Source of the DNA: Luteirhabdus salina
GTDB lineage: Bacteria > Bacteroidota > Bacteroidia > Flavobacteriales > Flavobacteriaceae
Direction: 5' to 3'
Assembly: GCA_025384855.1 (NCBI GenBank)
Contig: JALAHT010000005.1
Location: forward strand, 310,001 to 374,000
Length of the DNA stretch: 64,000 nucleotides
In this document: piece by piece, positions 36,032-45,175 of the stretch
Layout of the letters: each line of letters starts with the position of its first letter
Numbering within the stretch: position 1 is the stretch's first letter
The notes under the pieces: model-generated
Seen by the model: only the letters and a program-made list of their open reading frames with translations
Database searches by the model: none
Told to the model about the DNA's origin: nothing
Translations under genes and position numbers: made by a program

Positions 36032-38050
36032 ATGATGAAGACGAAGCTTATACGTGCTTTAAAAGTCATTTTATCCTCTAAGGATAATAGACTCGATATT
36101 CGAAGTGTTCGATATTTACCCCGTTGGGCGGTATTAGGTATCGATACTATTCTCCTGCTCTGTTCTATATTTCTCACGGCCATTGTTTTAGGCGATATGA
36201 ATATCCATCACCTAAATTTCATGCCGGCTTATCAGCAGGTATTATTGGTGTTGATGGTGAATGTCATCGTAATGCTGCTTTTTAAGACCTACGCAGGTCT
36301 AATTCGCCACTCTTCATTCATGGATGCACTAAAACTAGTGCTATCTAGTATAAGTACTTTTGGTCTTCTAACGGTAATAAACCTTATTACTTTAGCAATT
36401 ACGGGAGAAAAGATTTTCCTAAATGCTGCTTTGGTAGTATACTCATTTTTTTCATTTGTATTTCTATTTACCTTCCGCTTGGCGATTAAACAATTGTTCG
36501 AGTACTTCCGTTTATTTCAAGTAGATAAAAAATGTGAGAAAGCCGTAGTTGTTGGAATCGATGAAAACGCCATTTCAATAGCGGCTGCACTGGACTTAGA
36601 ACATCCTCAGCGATTCAAAATACAAGGTTTCTTATCGAGGAAGCCATCCAATAAGCGCTTGATGATTCTTGGGAAGCCTGTGGTTAAGGTAGAAGGAAAA
36701 ATCAGTAACGAAGTTCAAAAATTAGGAGCCGATGCCGTAATTCTATCGGGTGATGGCTTAACTGCCAATCAGAAGTATACTTTGGTTGAAGACTGTTTAG
36801 AGCACGATATAAAAGTGTACAACAGTCCATTGGTACTGGATTGGAGCACTGAAACTTCGGTGGCGAAGCAGGTTCGAAACCTTCAGATTGAAGATTTGCT
36901 GGAACGCGAACCCATCGTACTTCATGATCGCGAAAAATCGAAACAGTTGTTTGGGAAAACAGTTTTGGTAACCGGTGGTGCCGGATCTATCGGAAGTGAA
37001 ATCGTGCGCCAACTAATAAAGTATAATCCAGCACTGGTTTTAATATTAGATCAGGCCGAAACTCCTTTACACGAACTGAATCTAGAGTTACAGGCTAAGT
37101 TTAAGGACTTCAATTTTAAGTGTATTATCTGCGATGTTGCAAATAGGAATCGATTGATGATGCTTTTCAAAAAGTTTAAAATAGATGTGGTTTACCATGC
37201 CGCGGCATATAAACATGTGCCGTTGATGGAGGATAATTCACCTGAAGCAATCATAACAAATATTTATGGCACTAAGAACTTGGCCGATCTAGCCATACTA
37301 AACAAAGTGTCGCGATTTGTAATGGTTTCAACCGATAAGGCTGTTAATCCAAGCAACGTTATGGGAGCGTCCAAACGTGCGGCCGAAATGTATGTGCAAT
37401 CACGAAACTTCTATAAGAAGAACCCTAAGAAGGCAACTAAATTCATTACAACACGTTTTGGGAATGTTTTGGGCTCAAACGGAAGTGTTGTACCGCTATT
37501 TAAAAGTCAAATCGAAAAAGGTGGCCCAGTTACCATAACACATCCCGATATTATCAGGTATTTTATGACTATCCCAGAAGCGTGCCAGTTAGTATTAGAG
37601 GCTGGTGCTATGGGGAAAGGTGGTGAAATTTATATTTTCGATATGGGTGAACCCGTGAAAATCATGGATTTGGCTACAAAAATGATCAAACTTGCGGGAT
37701 ATGCACCTGGAGAGGATATTGAAATAAAAATTACAGGGCTTCGCCCCGGCGAGAAGTTATATGAAGAATTGATTGGCGATACCAGTAAAGCATTGGCAAC
37801 ACATCATGATAAAATCCTTATCAGCAAAGATCTAGAGCAGGACTTCGATGCTGTATGTGAAAAGGTAAATCGTATAATTCAAGCGGCGCTGCGGTATGAC
37901 GCTACTAAAGTGGTTAAAGAATTAAAACGATTGGTGCCAGAATATATCAGCAAGAACTCCGAATTTGAGTCTTTAGATGACTCAGTTGAAATCCACGCAA
38001 GTGATTCTTCACAAGAACCAATAAAATCCAATATCATATCAGAAGACTAA
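36032..38050 (+). CDS. Membrane-bound UDP-sugar 4,6-dehydratase (PglF/WbpM-like)
   Basis: This encodes 672 residues. The N-terminal 130 or so residues form four membrane segments, followed by a CoA-binding-like Rossmann domain and a C-terminal SDR domain with VTGGAGSIGSEIV (about 310-322) and active-site NVMGASKRAAEM, where methionine replaces tyrosine. It makes UDP-2-acetamido-2,6-dideoxy-4-hexulose, the substrate of the aminotransferase upstream. The acidic tail of about 40 residues is a variable region. Confidence 0.93.
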   Translation: MMKTKLIRALKVILSSKDNRLDIRSVRYLPRWAVLGIDTILLLCSIFLTAIVLGDMNIHHLNFMPAYQQVLLVLMVNVIVMLLFKTYAGLIRHSSFMDALKLVLSSISTFGLLTVINLITLAITGEKIFLNAALVVYSFFSFVFLFTFRLAIKQLFEYFRLFQVDKKCEKAVVVGIDENAISIAAALDLEHPQRFKIQGFLSRKPSNKRLMILGKPVVKVEGKISNEVQKLGADAVILSGDGLTANQKYTLVEDCLEHDIKVYNSPLVLDWSTETSVAKQVRNLQIEDLLEREPIVLHDREKSKQLFGKTVLVTGGAGSIGSEIVRQLIKYNPALVLILDQAETPLHELNLELQAKFKDFNFKCIICDVANRNRLMMLFKKFKIDVVYHAAAYKHVPLMEDNSPEAIITNIYGTKNLADLAILNKVSRFVMVSTDKAVNPSNVMGASKRAAEMYVQSRNFYKKNPKKATKFITTRFGNVLGSNGSVVPLFKSQIEKGGPVTITHPDIIRYFMTIPEACQLVLEAGAMGKGGEIYIFDMGEPVKIMDLATKMIKLAGYAPGEDIEIKITGLRPGEKLYEELIGDTSKALATHHDKILISKDLEQDFDAVCEKVNRIIQAALRYDATKVVKELKRLVPEYISKNSEFESLDDSVEIHASDSSQEPIKSNIISED

Positions 38051-38052
38051 AA

Positions 38053-39414
38053 ATGAAGCCGATAGGATGTAAATTTTTAGCCGTCGCGATTGCTTTCATC
38101 ATGCTTAGCGTGAGTAGCAATGCTCAAGATAATGGTTCACTAAATTTTAATGGTGCTATCGAAGTAGAGGGGATTTTGGGAAATGACGATGTACTTCCAT
38201 TTTGGTTGCGCGCAAATACCTTTGCAGCGAAGGCGGAAGCGACAAACTATGTCGTTACGCCCGACTTTAGTCTGAGCTATGCAATTTCCGAACGGGATTC
38301 TATTTCCATTGGTGCTTCGGCGTACTTTCACGATGGCTTTAATGATACGTTCCAGCGAAATGAACTGTTTTTACGTTATCGTACTTCTTGGCTAGAAGTT
38401 ATTGCTGGTAGTAAGCGTATACAGGAACGTTTTCATGGTGCTTCCATAGTAGCTGATAATTTCTGGATGTCGGGAAATGCAAGGCCATTGCCGGGTCTCT
38501 TATTACAAGCGCCTGAGTATTTGAAATTGACCAATAGTCTTCGATTGGATTATGCGCTAGGACATTTTTTTCTTAATGATGATAGGGTCGTACAAGATGC
38601 CTGGGTGCACTATAAACGTTTTGGATTATCATGGAGCTTTTCGCGAAAGACTTCTTTGGTATTTGAGGTTGAACACTATGCTCAATGGTCTGGAACATCG
38701 CCAGATTTTGGGAAGCAACCTAATGACTTTAGCGATTTTATAGATGTGTTTCTTGCAAGCGAAGGTGGCGAGAATGCTGCTGATACCGATCGAAGAAATG
38801 CCACAGGCGAACATATGGGCTTATTTAATTTAGTGTATCAATACAAGCCGGCTATCGGTACATATTCCATATATCATGAACATCCAATTGAAGATGGATC
38901 GGGAACCCGCTTGAAGAATTTTCCAGATGGAATTTGGGGTATTGCATTTACAGCAAATGAGAAACGCTATACGAGTGTCCTGAAAGCAATCGTTCTAGAA
39001 TATATACAAACTACAGATCAAAGTGGTCGAACAGGAAGAAGCGGAAATGATAATTACTTCAACGGAGGCGTGTACCGTTCGGGTTGGTCGTATGAGCAAC
39101 AAATTATCGGCTTACCGTTTATTCAACTAAATCCGAATGGAATTCGAATTCAAAACAATCGATTACGAGCCTTACATTTTGGGATTGTGATGCGTTCACG
39201 CTCATTTGAATATCGTTTGAAATCTACTGCTATCGAAAACTTAGGAACCTACGGAGAGCCTTTCGATCCAAAACAACGTGCCCTTCACAATAGTATAGAA
39301 ATCAGTTACGAAACGGATTCGTACGGAAGTTTTATACTAAGAGGTGGCTACGACTTTTTAGAGTTTCGCGACGATGCCTACGGTGCTGGAATGGCATATC
39401 GTTATGTATTTTAA
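38053..39414 (+). CDS. Capsule assembly Wzi-family outer-membrane protein
   Basis: This encodes 453 residues with a signal peptide (cleavage near VSSNAQ) and an alternating aromatic beta-barrel pattern through to a C-terminal AYRYVF. Blocks such as LPFWLRANTFA and GSKRIQERFHGASIVADNFW are typical of the Wzi family of Bacteroidota. E. coli Wzi helps anchor capsule at the surface. It is the last gene of the forward block and lies two bases after the dehydratase. Confidence 0.85.
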   Translation: MKPIGCKFLAVAIAFIMLSVSSNAQDNGSLNFNGAIEVEGILGNDDVLPFWLRANTFAAKAEATNYVVTPDFSLSYAISERDSISIGASAYFHDGFNDTFQRNELFLRYRTSWLEVIAGSKRIQERFHGASIVADNFWMSGNARPLPGLLLQAPEYLKLTNSLRLDYALGHFFLNDDRVVQDAWVHYKRFGLSWSFSRKTSLVFEVEHYAQWSGTSPDFGKQPNDFSDFIDVFLASEGGENAADTDRRNATGEHMGLFNLVYQYKPAIGTYSIYHEHPIEDGSGTRLKNFPDGIWGIAFTANEKRYTSVLKAIVLEYIQTTDQSGRTGRSGNDNYFNGGVYRSGWSYEQQIIGLPFIQLNPNGIRIQNNRLRALHFGIVMRSRSFEYRLKSTAIENLGTYGEPFDPKQRALHNSIEISYETDSYGSFILRGGYDFLEFRDDAYGAGMAYRYVF

Positions 39415-39424
39415 ATAGATTAGG

Positions 39425-40708
39425 CTACAAACGCTTGTTGGCCTTATTTCCTAAGGTGCCTTTCACATCATATACCACGCTATTCTCATGTTTCAATGAT
39501 GCTAAGGATAGGGTTTCAAATTGGTTGTGTGAAACCGCTAATACAATACAGTCAAAGGTGTCATCAGGACATTCCTTCGTAGTTTTCAATCCGTATTCGT
39601 GTTCAACCTCACTCGGATCTGCCCATGGATCATATACAGTGATATTCGTTTCATACTCCTCTAATTGTCGAACGACATCAATCACTTTTGTATTCCGAAC
39701 ATCGGGACAGTTTTCCTTAAAGGTTATACCCAATACCAAAATATTGGCATTCTTTATTTTAAGATTGTTCTTCAGCATTAACTTCACCACTTCACTGGCA
39801 ACATAATGACCCATACTGTCATTCATGCGACGACCCGCTAAAATAATTTCAGGATGATATCCCATTTCCTGTGCCTTCTGCGCTAGATAGTAAGGATCGA
39901 CACCGATGCAATGCCCCCCTACAAGACCTGGTTTGAATGGTAGAAAGTTCCACTTGGTCCCGGCGGCTTCCAAAACTGCATGCGTATCGATATTCATCAT
40001 ATTGAAAATCTTAGCAAGTTCATTTACAAACGCAATATTGATATCGCGCTGCGAGTTTTCGATTACTTTTGCCGCTTCGGCTACACGGATTGTAGGTGCC
40101 AAATGCGTTCCTGCAGTAATGACTGAAGCATATAGTCGATCTACTTCCTTTCCTATTTCGGGTGTGGAACCGGAAGTCACTTTTAGAATTTTTTCAACGG
40201 TATGTTTTTTGTCTCCTGGGTTAATACGTTCAGGCGAATATCCCGCAAAGAAATCAACATTGTATTGTAGCCCAGAGGTTTCTTCTAAAACGGGGATACA
40301 ATCATCTTCGGTGGCACCAGGATATACCGTACTTTCATAGATAACAACATCACCTTTCTTCAAGACTTTACCCACCGTCTCACTCGCTTTGATTAGTGGC
40401 GTTAATACGGGTCGATTGTTCTTGTCTACCGGTGTTGGAACCGTAATGATAAAATAGTTGCAGTTTTCAAGGTCTGAAAGTTTCGTGGTGCAATAGAGTC
40501 CTGTATCTTCAGCCCCAATAGGGTTTTTATCAGCCAAAACCGATTGAAGGTCCTCATTGGAGACTTCTAGTGTACTATCGGTACCGCTGTTCAATTCAGC
40601 AACTCGTGCTTCACTTATATCAAAACCAACGACTGGATATTTAGTAGCAAATAATCGTGCTAGGGGAAGCCCAACATATCCCAATCCGATGATAGCAATA
40701 TTCTTCAT
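39425..40708 (-). CDS. UDP-N-acetyl-hexosamine 6-dehydrogenase (WbpO/TviB-like)
   Basis: This encodes 427 residues of the UDP-glucose/GDP-mannose dehydrogenase family. The NAD loop is [14 protein letters not shown] (7-20), the catalytic cysteine is in [16 protein letters not shown] and a C-terminal domain with NVLVLG-like strand ([20 protein letters not shown]) follows. It oxidises C6 of UDP-GlcNAc or UDP-GalNAc to the uronic acid. The gene upstream is a C4 epimerase, so UDP-GalNAcA is the likely product. It converges with the Wzi gene across ten bases. Confidence 0.92.
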   Translation of the reverse strand: MKNIAIIGLGYVGLPLARLFATKYPVVGFDISEARVAELNSGTDSTLEVSNEDLQSVLADKNPIGAEDTGLYCTTKLSDLENCNYFIITVPTPVDKNNRPVLTPLIKASETVGKVLKKGDVVIYESTVYPGATEDDCIPVLEETSGLQYNVDFFAGYSPERINPGDKKHTVEKILKVTSGSTPEIGKEVDRLYASVITAGTHLAPTIRVAEAAKVIENSQRDINIAFVNELAKIFNMMNIDTHAVLEAAGTKWNFLPFKPGLVGGHCIGVDPYYLAQKAQEMGYHPEIILAGRRMNDSMGHYVASEVVKLMLKNNLKIKNANILVLGITFKENCPDVRNTKVIDVVRQLEEYETNITVYDPWADPSEVEHEYGLKTTKECPDDTFDCIVLAVSHNQFETLSLASLKHENSVVYDVKGTLGNKANKRL

Positions 40709-40716
40709 GAATAAAT

Positions 40717-41712
40717 TTATTTAATTTCTAAGTGTTCCCAGTACCAATGTACTGCTTCTTGTAGCCCTTCAGAAAATACATGGGAAGGCGTATACCCAAG
40801 CTTTTGCTTCGCTTTCTCGATAGACGCTAAGGAATGGGGCACATCACCCTTGCGTATAGGACCATGTTTAATTTCAATATTAGCAATTTCAGAATCGTAT
40901 TCACTAAGATGCGTTCGTAGCTCCATCGCCATCTGCTTTATAGTTGTTCTGTCGCCAACTGCAGTATTATAGACTTCATTCAGGGCGGTTTCATTTTCCG
41001 TAAGAAGTGCTCTAACGTTCATCTGTACCACATTGTCTATATAAGTGAAATCTCTTGAATACGTGCCATCTCCATTTATGGTTGGACTTTCGTGTTTCAT
41101 AAATTGAATCACAAATTTTGGGATAACCGCTGCGTAGGCTCCTTTGGGGTCTTGTCTTCTTCCAAAGACATTGAAATAGCGCAACCCAATAGTATTTAAA
41201 CCATAATTCTGAAAAAAGATGTCAGCATACAGTTCGTTAACGTATTTAGTAATAGCATAAGGCGAAAGGGGCTTCCCTATCGTGTCTTCTATTTTCGGCA
41301 GCGACTTAGAGTCGCCATAGGTAGAAGAACTCGCGGCATACACAAAACGTTTAATTCCTTGATCTCGGGAAGCAACGAGCATATTCAAAAAACCATTAAC
41401 GTTTACCTCGTTGCTGCTAATTGGATCGTTGATAGATCGAGGAACTGATCCTAATGCTGCTTGGTGCAATACGAAGTTTTGACCTCCACAGGCTTGCTGA
41501 CATGTATTTAAATCGCGGATGTCGCCTTCAACCAACTCGAAATTGGGGTGTTCCAAGAACGATTCGATATTTCGTTTATGACCTGTGGCGAAGTTATCCA
41601 GACAGCGAACCTTACTACCATTCTCCAAAAGATATTCGCACAGGTTGCTACCGATAAATCCGGCGCCGCCAGTGACTAAAATTCGGGTGTTTTTTAATTT
41701 TTGAAGGTTCAT
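40717..41712 (-). CDS. UDP-GlcNAc C4-epimerase (WbpP/TviC-like)
   Basis: This encodes 331 residues from ATG 41712; a TTG six bases upstream is less likely. The extended SDR motifs are [15 protein letters not shown] near the N-terminus and the active-site SSSTYGDS with [22 protein letters not shown] and [11 protein letters not shown] are typical of WbpP. With the dehydrogenase eight bases downstream it should give UDP-GalNAcA, an acidic sugar for the polysaccharide. A -7 like box TATTTTTA lies just upstream. Confidence 0.92.
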   Translation of the reverse strand: MNLQKLKNTRILVTGGAGFIGSNLCEYLLENGSKVRCLDNFATGHKRNIESFLEHPNFELVEGDIRDLNTCQQACGGQNFVLHQAALGSVPRSINDPISSNEVNVNGFLNMLVASRDQGIKRFVYAASSSTYGDSKSLPKIEDTIGKPLSPYAITKYVNELYADIFFQNYGLNTIGLRYFNVFGRRQDPKGAYAAVIPKFVIQFMKHESPTINGDGTYSRDFTYIDNVVQMNVRALLTENETALNEVYNTAVGDRTTIKQMAMELRTHLSEYDSEIANIEIKHGPIRKGDVPHSLASIEKAKQKLGYTPSHVFSEGLQEAVHWYWEHLEIK

Positions 41713-41780
41713 TTTCAACGGATAACTTTCGCGGCGTAAAAATAGTAACTATTACTTAATTGTTGCGGTGTTCAGGATGA

Positions 41781-41930
41781 TTAATTCTTGCGATTTTTTC
41801 CGAAGAGAAAACCCAGTGGAAGCCAAAGAACAAAGAAAAAATACCAACCCGTAACAAGTCCGATAATTGTCACTATAGCTGCGATAATCGCTATTATAAT
41901 TCCAGTTTTATTGAAATAAGGCTGTTCCAT
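41781..41930 (-). CDS. Small predicted membrane protein, 49 residues
   Basis: A short reverse-strand frame starts at ATG 41930 and stops at 41781. The translation begins MEQPYFNKTG, continues with two hydrophobic stretches (about 11-28 and 29-43) and ends in GKNRKN. It is too short for family assignment. Codon use and the clean start-stop structure look real. The start lies 11 bases after the T-run of the FKBP terminator, so expression may depend on readthrough. Confidence 0.6.
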   Translation of the reverse strand: MEQPYFNKTGIIIAIIAAIVTIIGLVTGWYFFFVLWLPLGFLFGKNRKN

Positions 41931-41941
41931 TGTCTTGAGAA

Positions 41942-41969
41942 TAAAAAGACCCGGGAAAATCCCAGGCCT
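41942..41969 (-). terminator. Rho-independent terminator of the FKBP gene
   Basis: On the reverse strand CCTGGGA pairs with TCCCGGG over a TTT loop, extended by three outer pairs, and is followed by five T. It sits 22 bases after the FKBP stop codon and directly before the small membrane protein gene. Confidence 0.8.
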
Positions 41970-41991
41970 AGTTATTTTGATGTAGAAAAAA

Positions 41992-42420
41992 TTACTTGAT
42001 TTCTACCAATTCTAAATCGAAGGTCAAATCCTTTCCTGCCAACGGGTGATTTGCATCCACAATGATGTGGTCATCATTTACTTCCGCAACACGCAATTGG
42101 CGCTCAGAACCATCAGGGTTTTTTGCCATTAGACCCATGCCTACTTCAGGCTTAATTTCCTCAGGAAGGTTGTCATTTGGCACTTTGTGGAACAATTCCT
42201 TATTCACGTCACCATACGCCTCTTCTTTCGGGATATTGATCGTTTTCTTTTCACTTTCTTCCATACCAACGATTCCCTTTTCGAATCCTGGGATCAACAT
42301 TCCTTGTCCCAAGGTTACCTCAATAGGGTCGCGTTGTACCGAACTGTCAAATACCTGTCCGTCTTCAAGCTTTCCTGTGTAATGTACACGTACTGTGTCT
42401 TTTGCTGTTGCTTTACTCAT
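41992..42420 (-). CDS. FKBP-type peptidyl-prolyl isomerase (SlyD-like)
   Basis: This encodes 142 residues from ATG 42420; the longer frame to 42444 adds a leader that overlaps the transcribed 5' region. KDTVRVHYTGKLEDGQVFDS is the FKBP start, with the insert-in-flap arrangement of SlyD (PKEEAYGDVNKELFHKVPND, then HPLAGKDLTFDLELVEI). There is no histidine-rich tail. It is a cytoplasmic folding catalyst and chaperone. It has its own promoter and terminator. Confidence 0.93.
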   Translation of the reverse strand: MSKATAKDTVRVHYTGKLEDGQVFDSSVQRDPIEVTLGQGMLIPGFEKGIVGMEESEKKTINIPKEEAYGDVNKELFHKVPNDNLPEEIKPEVGMGLMAKNPDGSERQLRVAEVNDDHIIVDANHPLAGKDLTFDLELVEIK

Positions 42421-42460
42421 AAAATTAAAATAATTGATTTTCAATCTTTTATCGAAGGGG

Positions 42461-42468
42461 CAAAGGTA
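42461..42468 (-). promoter_or_regulatory. FKBP gene -7 box (TAccTTTG)
   Basis: The reverse complement of 42461-42468 reads TACCTTTG. The expected -33 position has only a partial match (TTT). The start codon is 41 bases downstream. Confidence 0.55.
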
Positions 42469-42558
42469 CAGGTTCTCTTTCGGAATAAAGAAGAATGCCT
42501 AATTAATTTAGAAAGGTTTAACAACTGTAAATCAAATAGTTACACTTAGTTTATTGAG

Positions 42559-43716
42559 ATGAAGACATTATTCGTTTTTGTGGAACGAAACGGACGCACT
42601 ATTTTAGCTAGAACTACTCGTTTCATGCCACGACGATTACTATTTCGAAATGTACGGCAAATACTTCCATTCGGATATATTTGGCTACTTATGGGATGGG
42701 TTTTTTTATTGGTAGAATACGCTGCTGCCGATGGCCCAGAAGCCTACCGGGAAACCGCTATATTACTTACGCCAGAAGTATTCATCTTTGCCAGTATCGC
42801 TGTTTTTGTGGTGGGGTTATTTATCGGATTTGTTGAAATCCGTTTTCTTCAAAATGCCTTCTCAAACCAATCGTTCCTTCAGAAAGTATTTTTAAAGCTA
42901 TTGGTCTATAATTTATTATTGTTTCTAGTTATCACGATTACGTTTCCCATCGCGGCCAGTCTCGAAATGTCTTTGTCCATCTGGCAAGCCGACGTTTGGA
43001 ATCGATACTTGGCGTATTTATACAGTGCTACCTTTTTAAGTACGGGCCTCCAAATGGCGGTATCCCTACTGCTCACTATCTTTTATGCTGAAATTCGCGA
43101 TTATGTCGGGCAAGGCGTGTTGCGTAATTTTTTTATGGGGAAGTACCATCATCCGATAGAAGAAACTCGAATCTTTATGTTTCTCGATATGAAGTCGTCT
43201 ACCTCAATCGCCGAACGCTTGGGACACACAGACTACTTCAAATTACTAAGGCAGTTTTATATCGATCTTTCAAAAGCGGCGGATCCTTTCGACCCGACAG
43301 TCTATCAATATGTGGGGGATGAAATGGTGCTTACTTGGGTCTACAGGAATAAAGAAATTGTCCAAAATGTTATTGAGTGTTATTTCCAAATGGTGAAAGG
43401 ATTACAGAGCAATCTTTCTTGGTATAATGAGAATTTCTCAGAACTTCCTTCCTTTAAAGCTGGAATCCATATGGGAAGGGTAACAACTGGCGAAATCGGT
43501 GTGTTGAAAAAGGAATTGTTGTTTACAGGCGATGTGTTGAACGTTACGGCTAGGATTCAAGCGCTTTGTAATTCTTTTGAAGTTTCCATCCTAGTTTCTA
43601 AAACTATTGCCGAAGAAATGAGAGAAGCCGAAAATTTCGAATTTTTCTCAAAAGGGGAAGTTACATTGAAAGGCAAGGAAGAAAAAGTAGAAGTATATAC
43701 CGTGAAGAGAGCATAA
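42559..43716 (+). CDS. Membrane-bound class III nucleotide cyclase
   Basis: This encodes 385 residues. About 170 N-terminal residues hold four hydrophobic segments; the C-terminal half is a class III adenylate/guanylate cyclase domain with the two metal aspartates in MFLDMKSSTSIAERLG and YQYVGDEMVLTW, and a later FKAGIHMGRVTTGEIG and TGDVLNVTARIQ. Whether it makes cAMP or cGMP cannot be decided from sequence. It converges with mnmE across three bases. It stands alone, with no effector gene next to it. Confidence 0.87.
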   Translation: MKTLFVFVERNGRTILARTTRFMPRRLLFRNVRQILPFGYIWLLMGWVFLLVEYAAADGPEAYRETAILLTPEVFIFASIAVFVVGLFIGFVEIRFLQNAFSNQSFLQKVFLKLLVYNLLLFLVITITFPIAASLEMSLSIWQADVWNRYLAYLYSATFLSTGLQMAVSLLLTIFYAEIRDYVGQGVLRNFFMGKYHHPIEETRIFMFLDMKSSTSIAERLGHTDYFKLLRQFYIDLSKAADPFDPTVYQYVGDEMVLTWVYRNKEIVQNVIECYFQMVKGLQSNLSWYNENFSELPSFKAGIHMGRVTTGEIGVLKKELLFTGDVLNVTARIQALCNSFEVSILVSKTIAEEMREAENFEFFSKGEVTLKGKEEKVEVYTVKRA

Positions 43717-43719
43717 GAG

Positions 43720-45171
43720 TTACTTCCCGATACAAAAGTTCGCAAAGATATTTCCTAACAATTCATCGTTGGAAATCTCTCCCGTAATTTCACCAAAGTG
43801 ATACAATGCCTGACGGATATCGATAGCCAACAAATCACCACTTAAACCAGAATCCAAGCCTTGCTGTACTTTCTGGATTTCCGATAGCGCTTTTAACAAG
43901 GCATCATAATGACGGGTATTGGTCACAATCGTCTCATCGTTACGAAGCGCACCGGTATTTACAAAATCTAGTAGCTTGGTGGTGAGTTGTTCCACGCCCG
44001 TTCCCGTTTTTGCGGATAGCGTAAAAAGATTTGGGATTTGCGATTTGAGCGTCGAGATTTCAGAATCAGAGAGTTTGTCCACTTTATTGGCAACTACCAT
44101 TAATGGTTTTTGCGGATATTTATTCTTCAGCTTTTCTATTTCAATGGAAATACGGCTAAGCTGCTCGCCTTGAGGGGAGCTCCCGCCATTGGCGGGTGAG
44201 GGGTGTTCCTGAATTCCTAATTCTGAATTCTGAATGTAAGAGGCATCGAATAAATACACCACCACCTGCGCCTGACCAATCTTCTCGAAGGTCTTCTTAA
44301 TTCCCATACCTTCAATTGTATCTTGGGTTTCACGAATACCGGCTGTATCGATAAATCGGAAGCCAACACCACCCAAGGTAATCTCGTCTTCAATCGTATC
44401 TCGTGTCGTTCCCGCGATATCGCTTACAATGGCACGCTCTTCATTCAGTAAGGCATTCAATAAGGTGCTTTTCCCAACATTAGGCTCCCCAACGATAGCA
44501 ACAGGAATACCGTTTTTCAACACATTCCCTGTAGCAAAACTATCGATCAGTCGCTTTAACACTTGGACGATACGCTTCAGCAACCGATCGAATTCATCAC
44601 GGTTGGCAAACTCAACATCCTCTTCAGCAAAATCGAGCTCCAGTTCAATCAAACTGGCAAAGTTCAATAGCTCTTGTCGCAAGTGTTGTATTTCCGAAGA
44701 AAAACCACCGCGCATCTGTTGTATAGCCAACTGGTGACTAGCAGCACTCTCTGAAGCGATGAGGTCGGCAACTGCTTCGGCCTGACTTAAGTCCATTTTT
44801 CCATTTAGAAATGCACGTAAGGTAAATTCGCCAGCTTCTGCCATACGGGCACCTTTCCGAAGACATAGTTGTATAATTTCCTGTTGAATGAAAGGCGAAC
44901 CGTGACAGGAGAATTCCACCACGTCTTCCCCTGTATAACTGTTCGGATTCTTAAACACCGACGCCAACACTTCATCCAGGGTTTTATCGCCATCCTTGAT
45001 ATGCCCTAAATGAATGGTATGCGTTTTTTGATTCTTCAACACCTTTCCCGACACCGATTGAAACAATTCCGAAGCAATGGCTAGCGCTTCATTTCCTGAA
45101 AGGCGAATAATGGCAATAGCTCCAGCTCCCGATGGTGTGGCTAGGGCAACTATGGTATCGTTGTGAATCAT
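43720..45171 (-). CDS. mnmE: tRNA modification GTPase MnmE (TrmE) with an in-frame palindromic insert
   Basis: This encodes 483 residues. Family marks are IVALATPSGAGAIAIIRLSG at the N-terminus, G1 GEPNVGKSTLLN, G3 DTAGIRET, G4 NKVD and the C-terminal FCIGK. It acts with MnmG on the wobble uridine of certain tRNAs. The protein is longer than most homologues by about 24 residues, and the extra piece (about 313-336, IQNSELGIQEHPSPANGGSS) lies between G3 and G4 and is low-complexity at DNA level. The reading frame is intact. Neighbouring promoter box TATTTTTG is only five bases before the start. Confidence 0.95.
   Translation of the reverse strand: MIHNDTIVALATPSGAGAIAIIRLSGNEALAIASELFQSVSGKVLKNQKTHTIHLGHIKDGDKTLDEVLASVFKNPNSYTGEDVVEFSCHGSPFIQQEIIQLCLRKGARMAEAGEFTLRAFLNGKMDLSQAEAVADLIASESAASHQLAIQQMRGGFSSEIQHLRQELLNFASLIELELDFAEEDVEFANRDEFDRLLKRIVQVLKRLIDSFATGNVLKNGIPVAIVGEPNVGKSTLLNALLNEERAIVSDIAGTTRDTIEDEITLGGVGFRFIDTAGIRETQDTIEGMGIKKTFEKIGQAQVVVYLFDASYIQNSELGIQEHPSPANGGSSPQGEQLSRISIEIEKLKNKYPQKPLMVVANKVDKLSDSEISTLKSQIPNLFTLSAKTGTGVEQLTTKLLDFVNTGALRNDETIVTNTRHYDALLKALSEIQKVQQGLDSGLSGDLLAIDIRQALYHFGEITGEISNDELLGNIFANFCIGK
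44164..44235 (-). repeat. Palindromic repeat element inserted in frame in mnmE
   Basis: This 72-base stretch has near-tandem copies of ATTCAGA, then CCCCTC arms flanking a perfect 7-base inverted repeat CCCGCCA T TGGCGGG read on the forward strand (44192-44206). It is unlike the rest of the gene and looks like an intergenic repeat. The length is 24 codons, so the frame is kept. Its translation contains SPANGG and falls in a variable loop of the G domain. Confidence 0.7.
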
Positions 45172-45175
45172 GCGG

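Noticed and set aside
1-43716. A Pycsar pair made of the HD protein at the left edge and the nucleotide cyclase at 42559
   Set aside because: Pycsar cyclase and effector genes are adjacent, whereas these are 42 kb apart with many unrelated units between, and the cyclase has a membrane domain unlike PycC enzymes.
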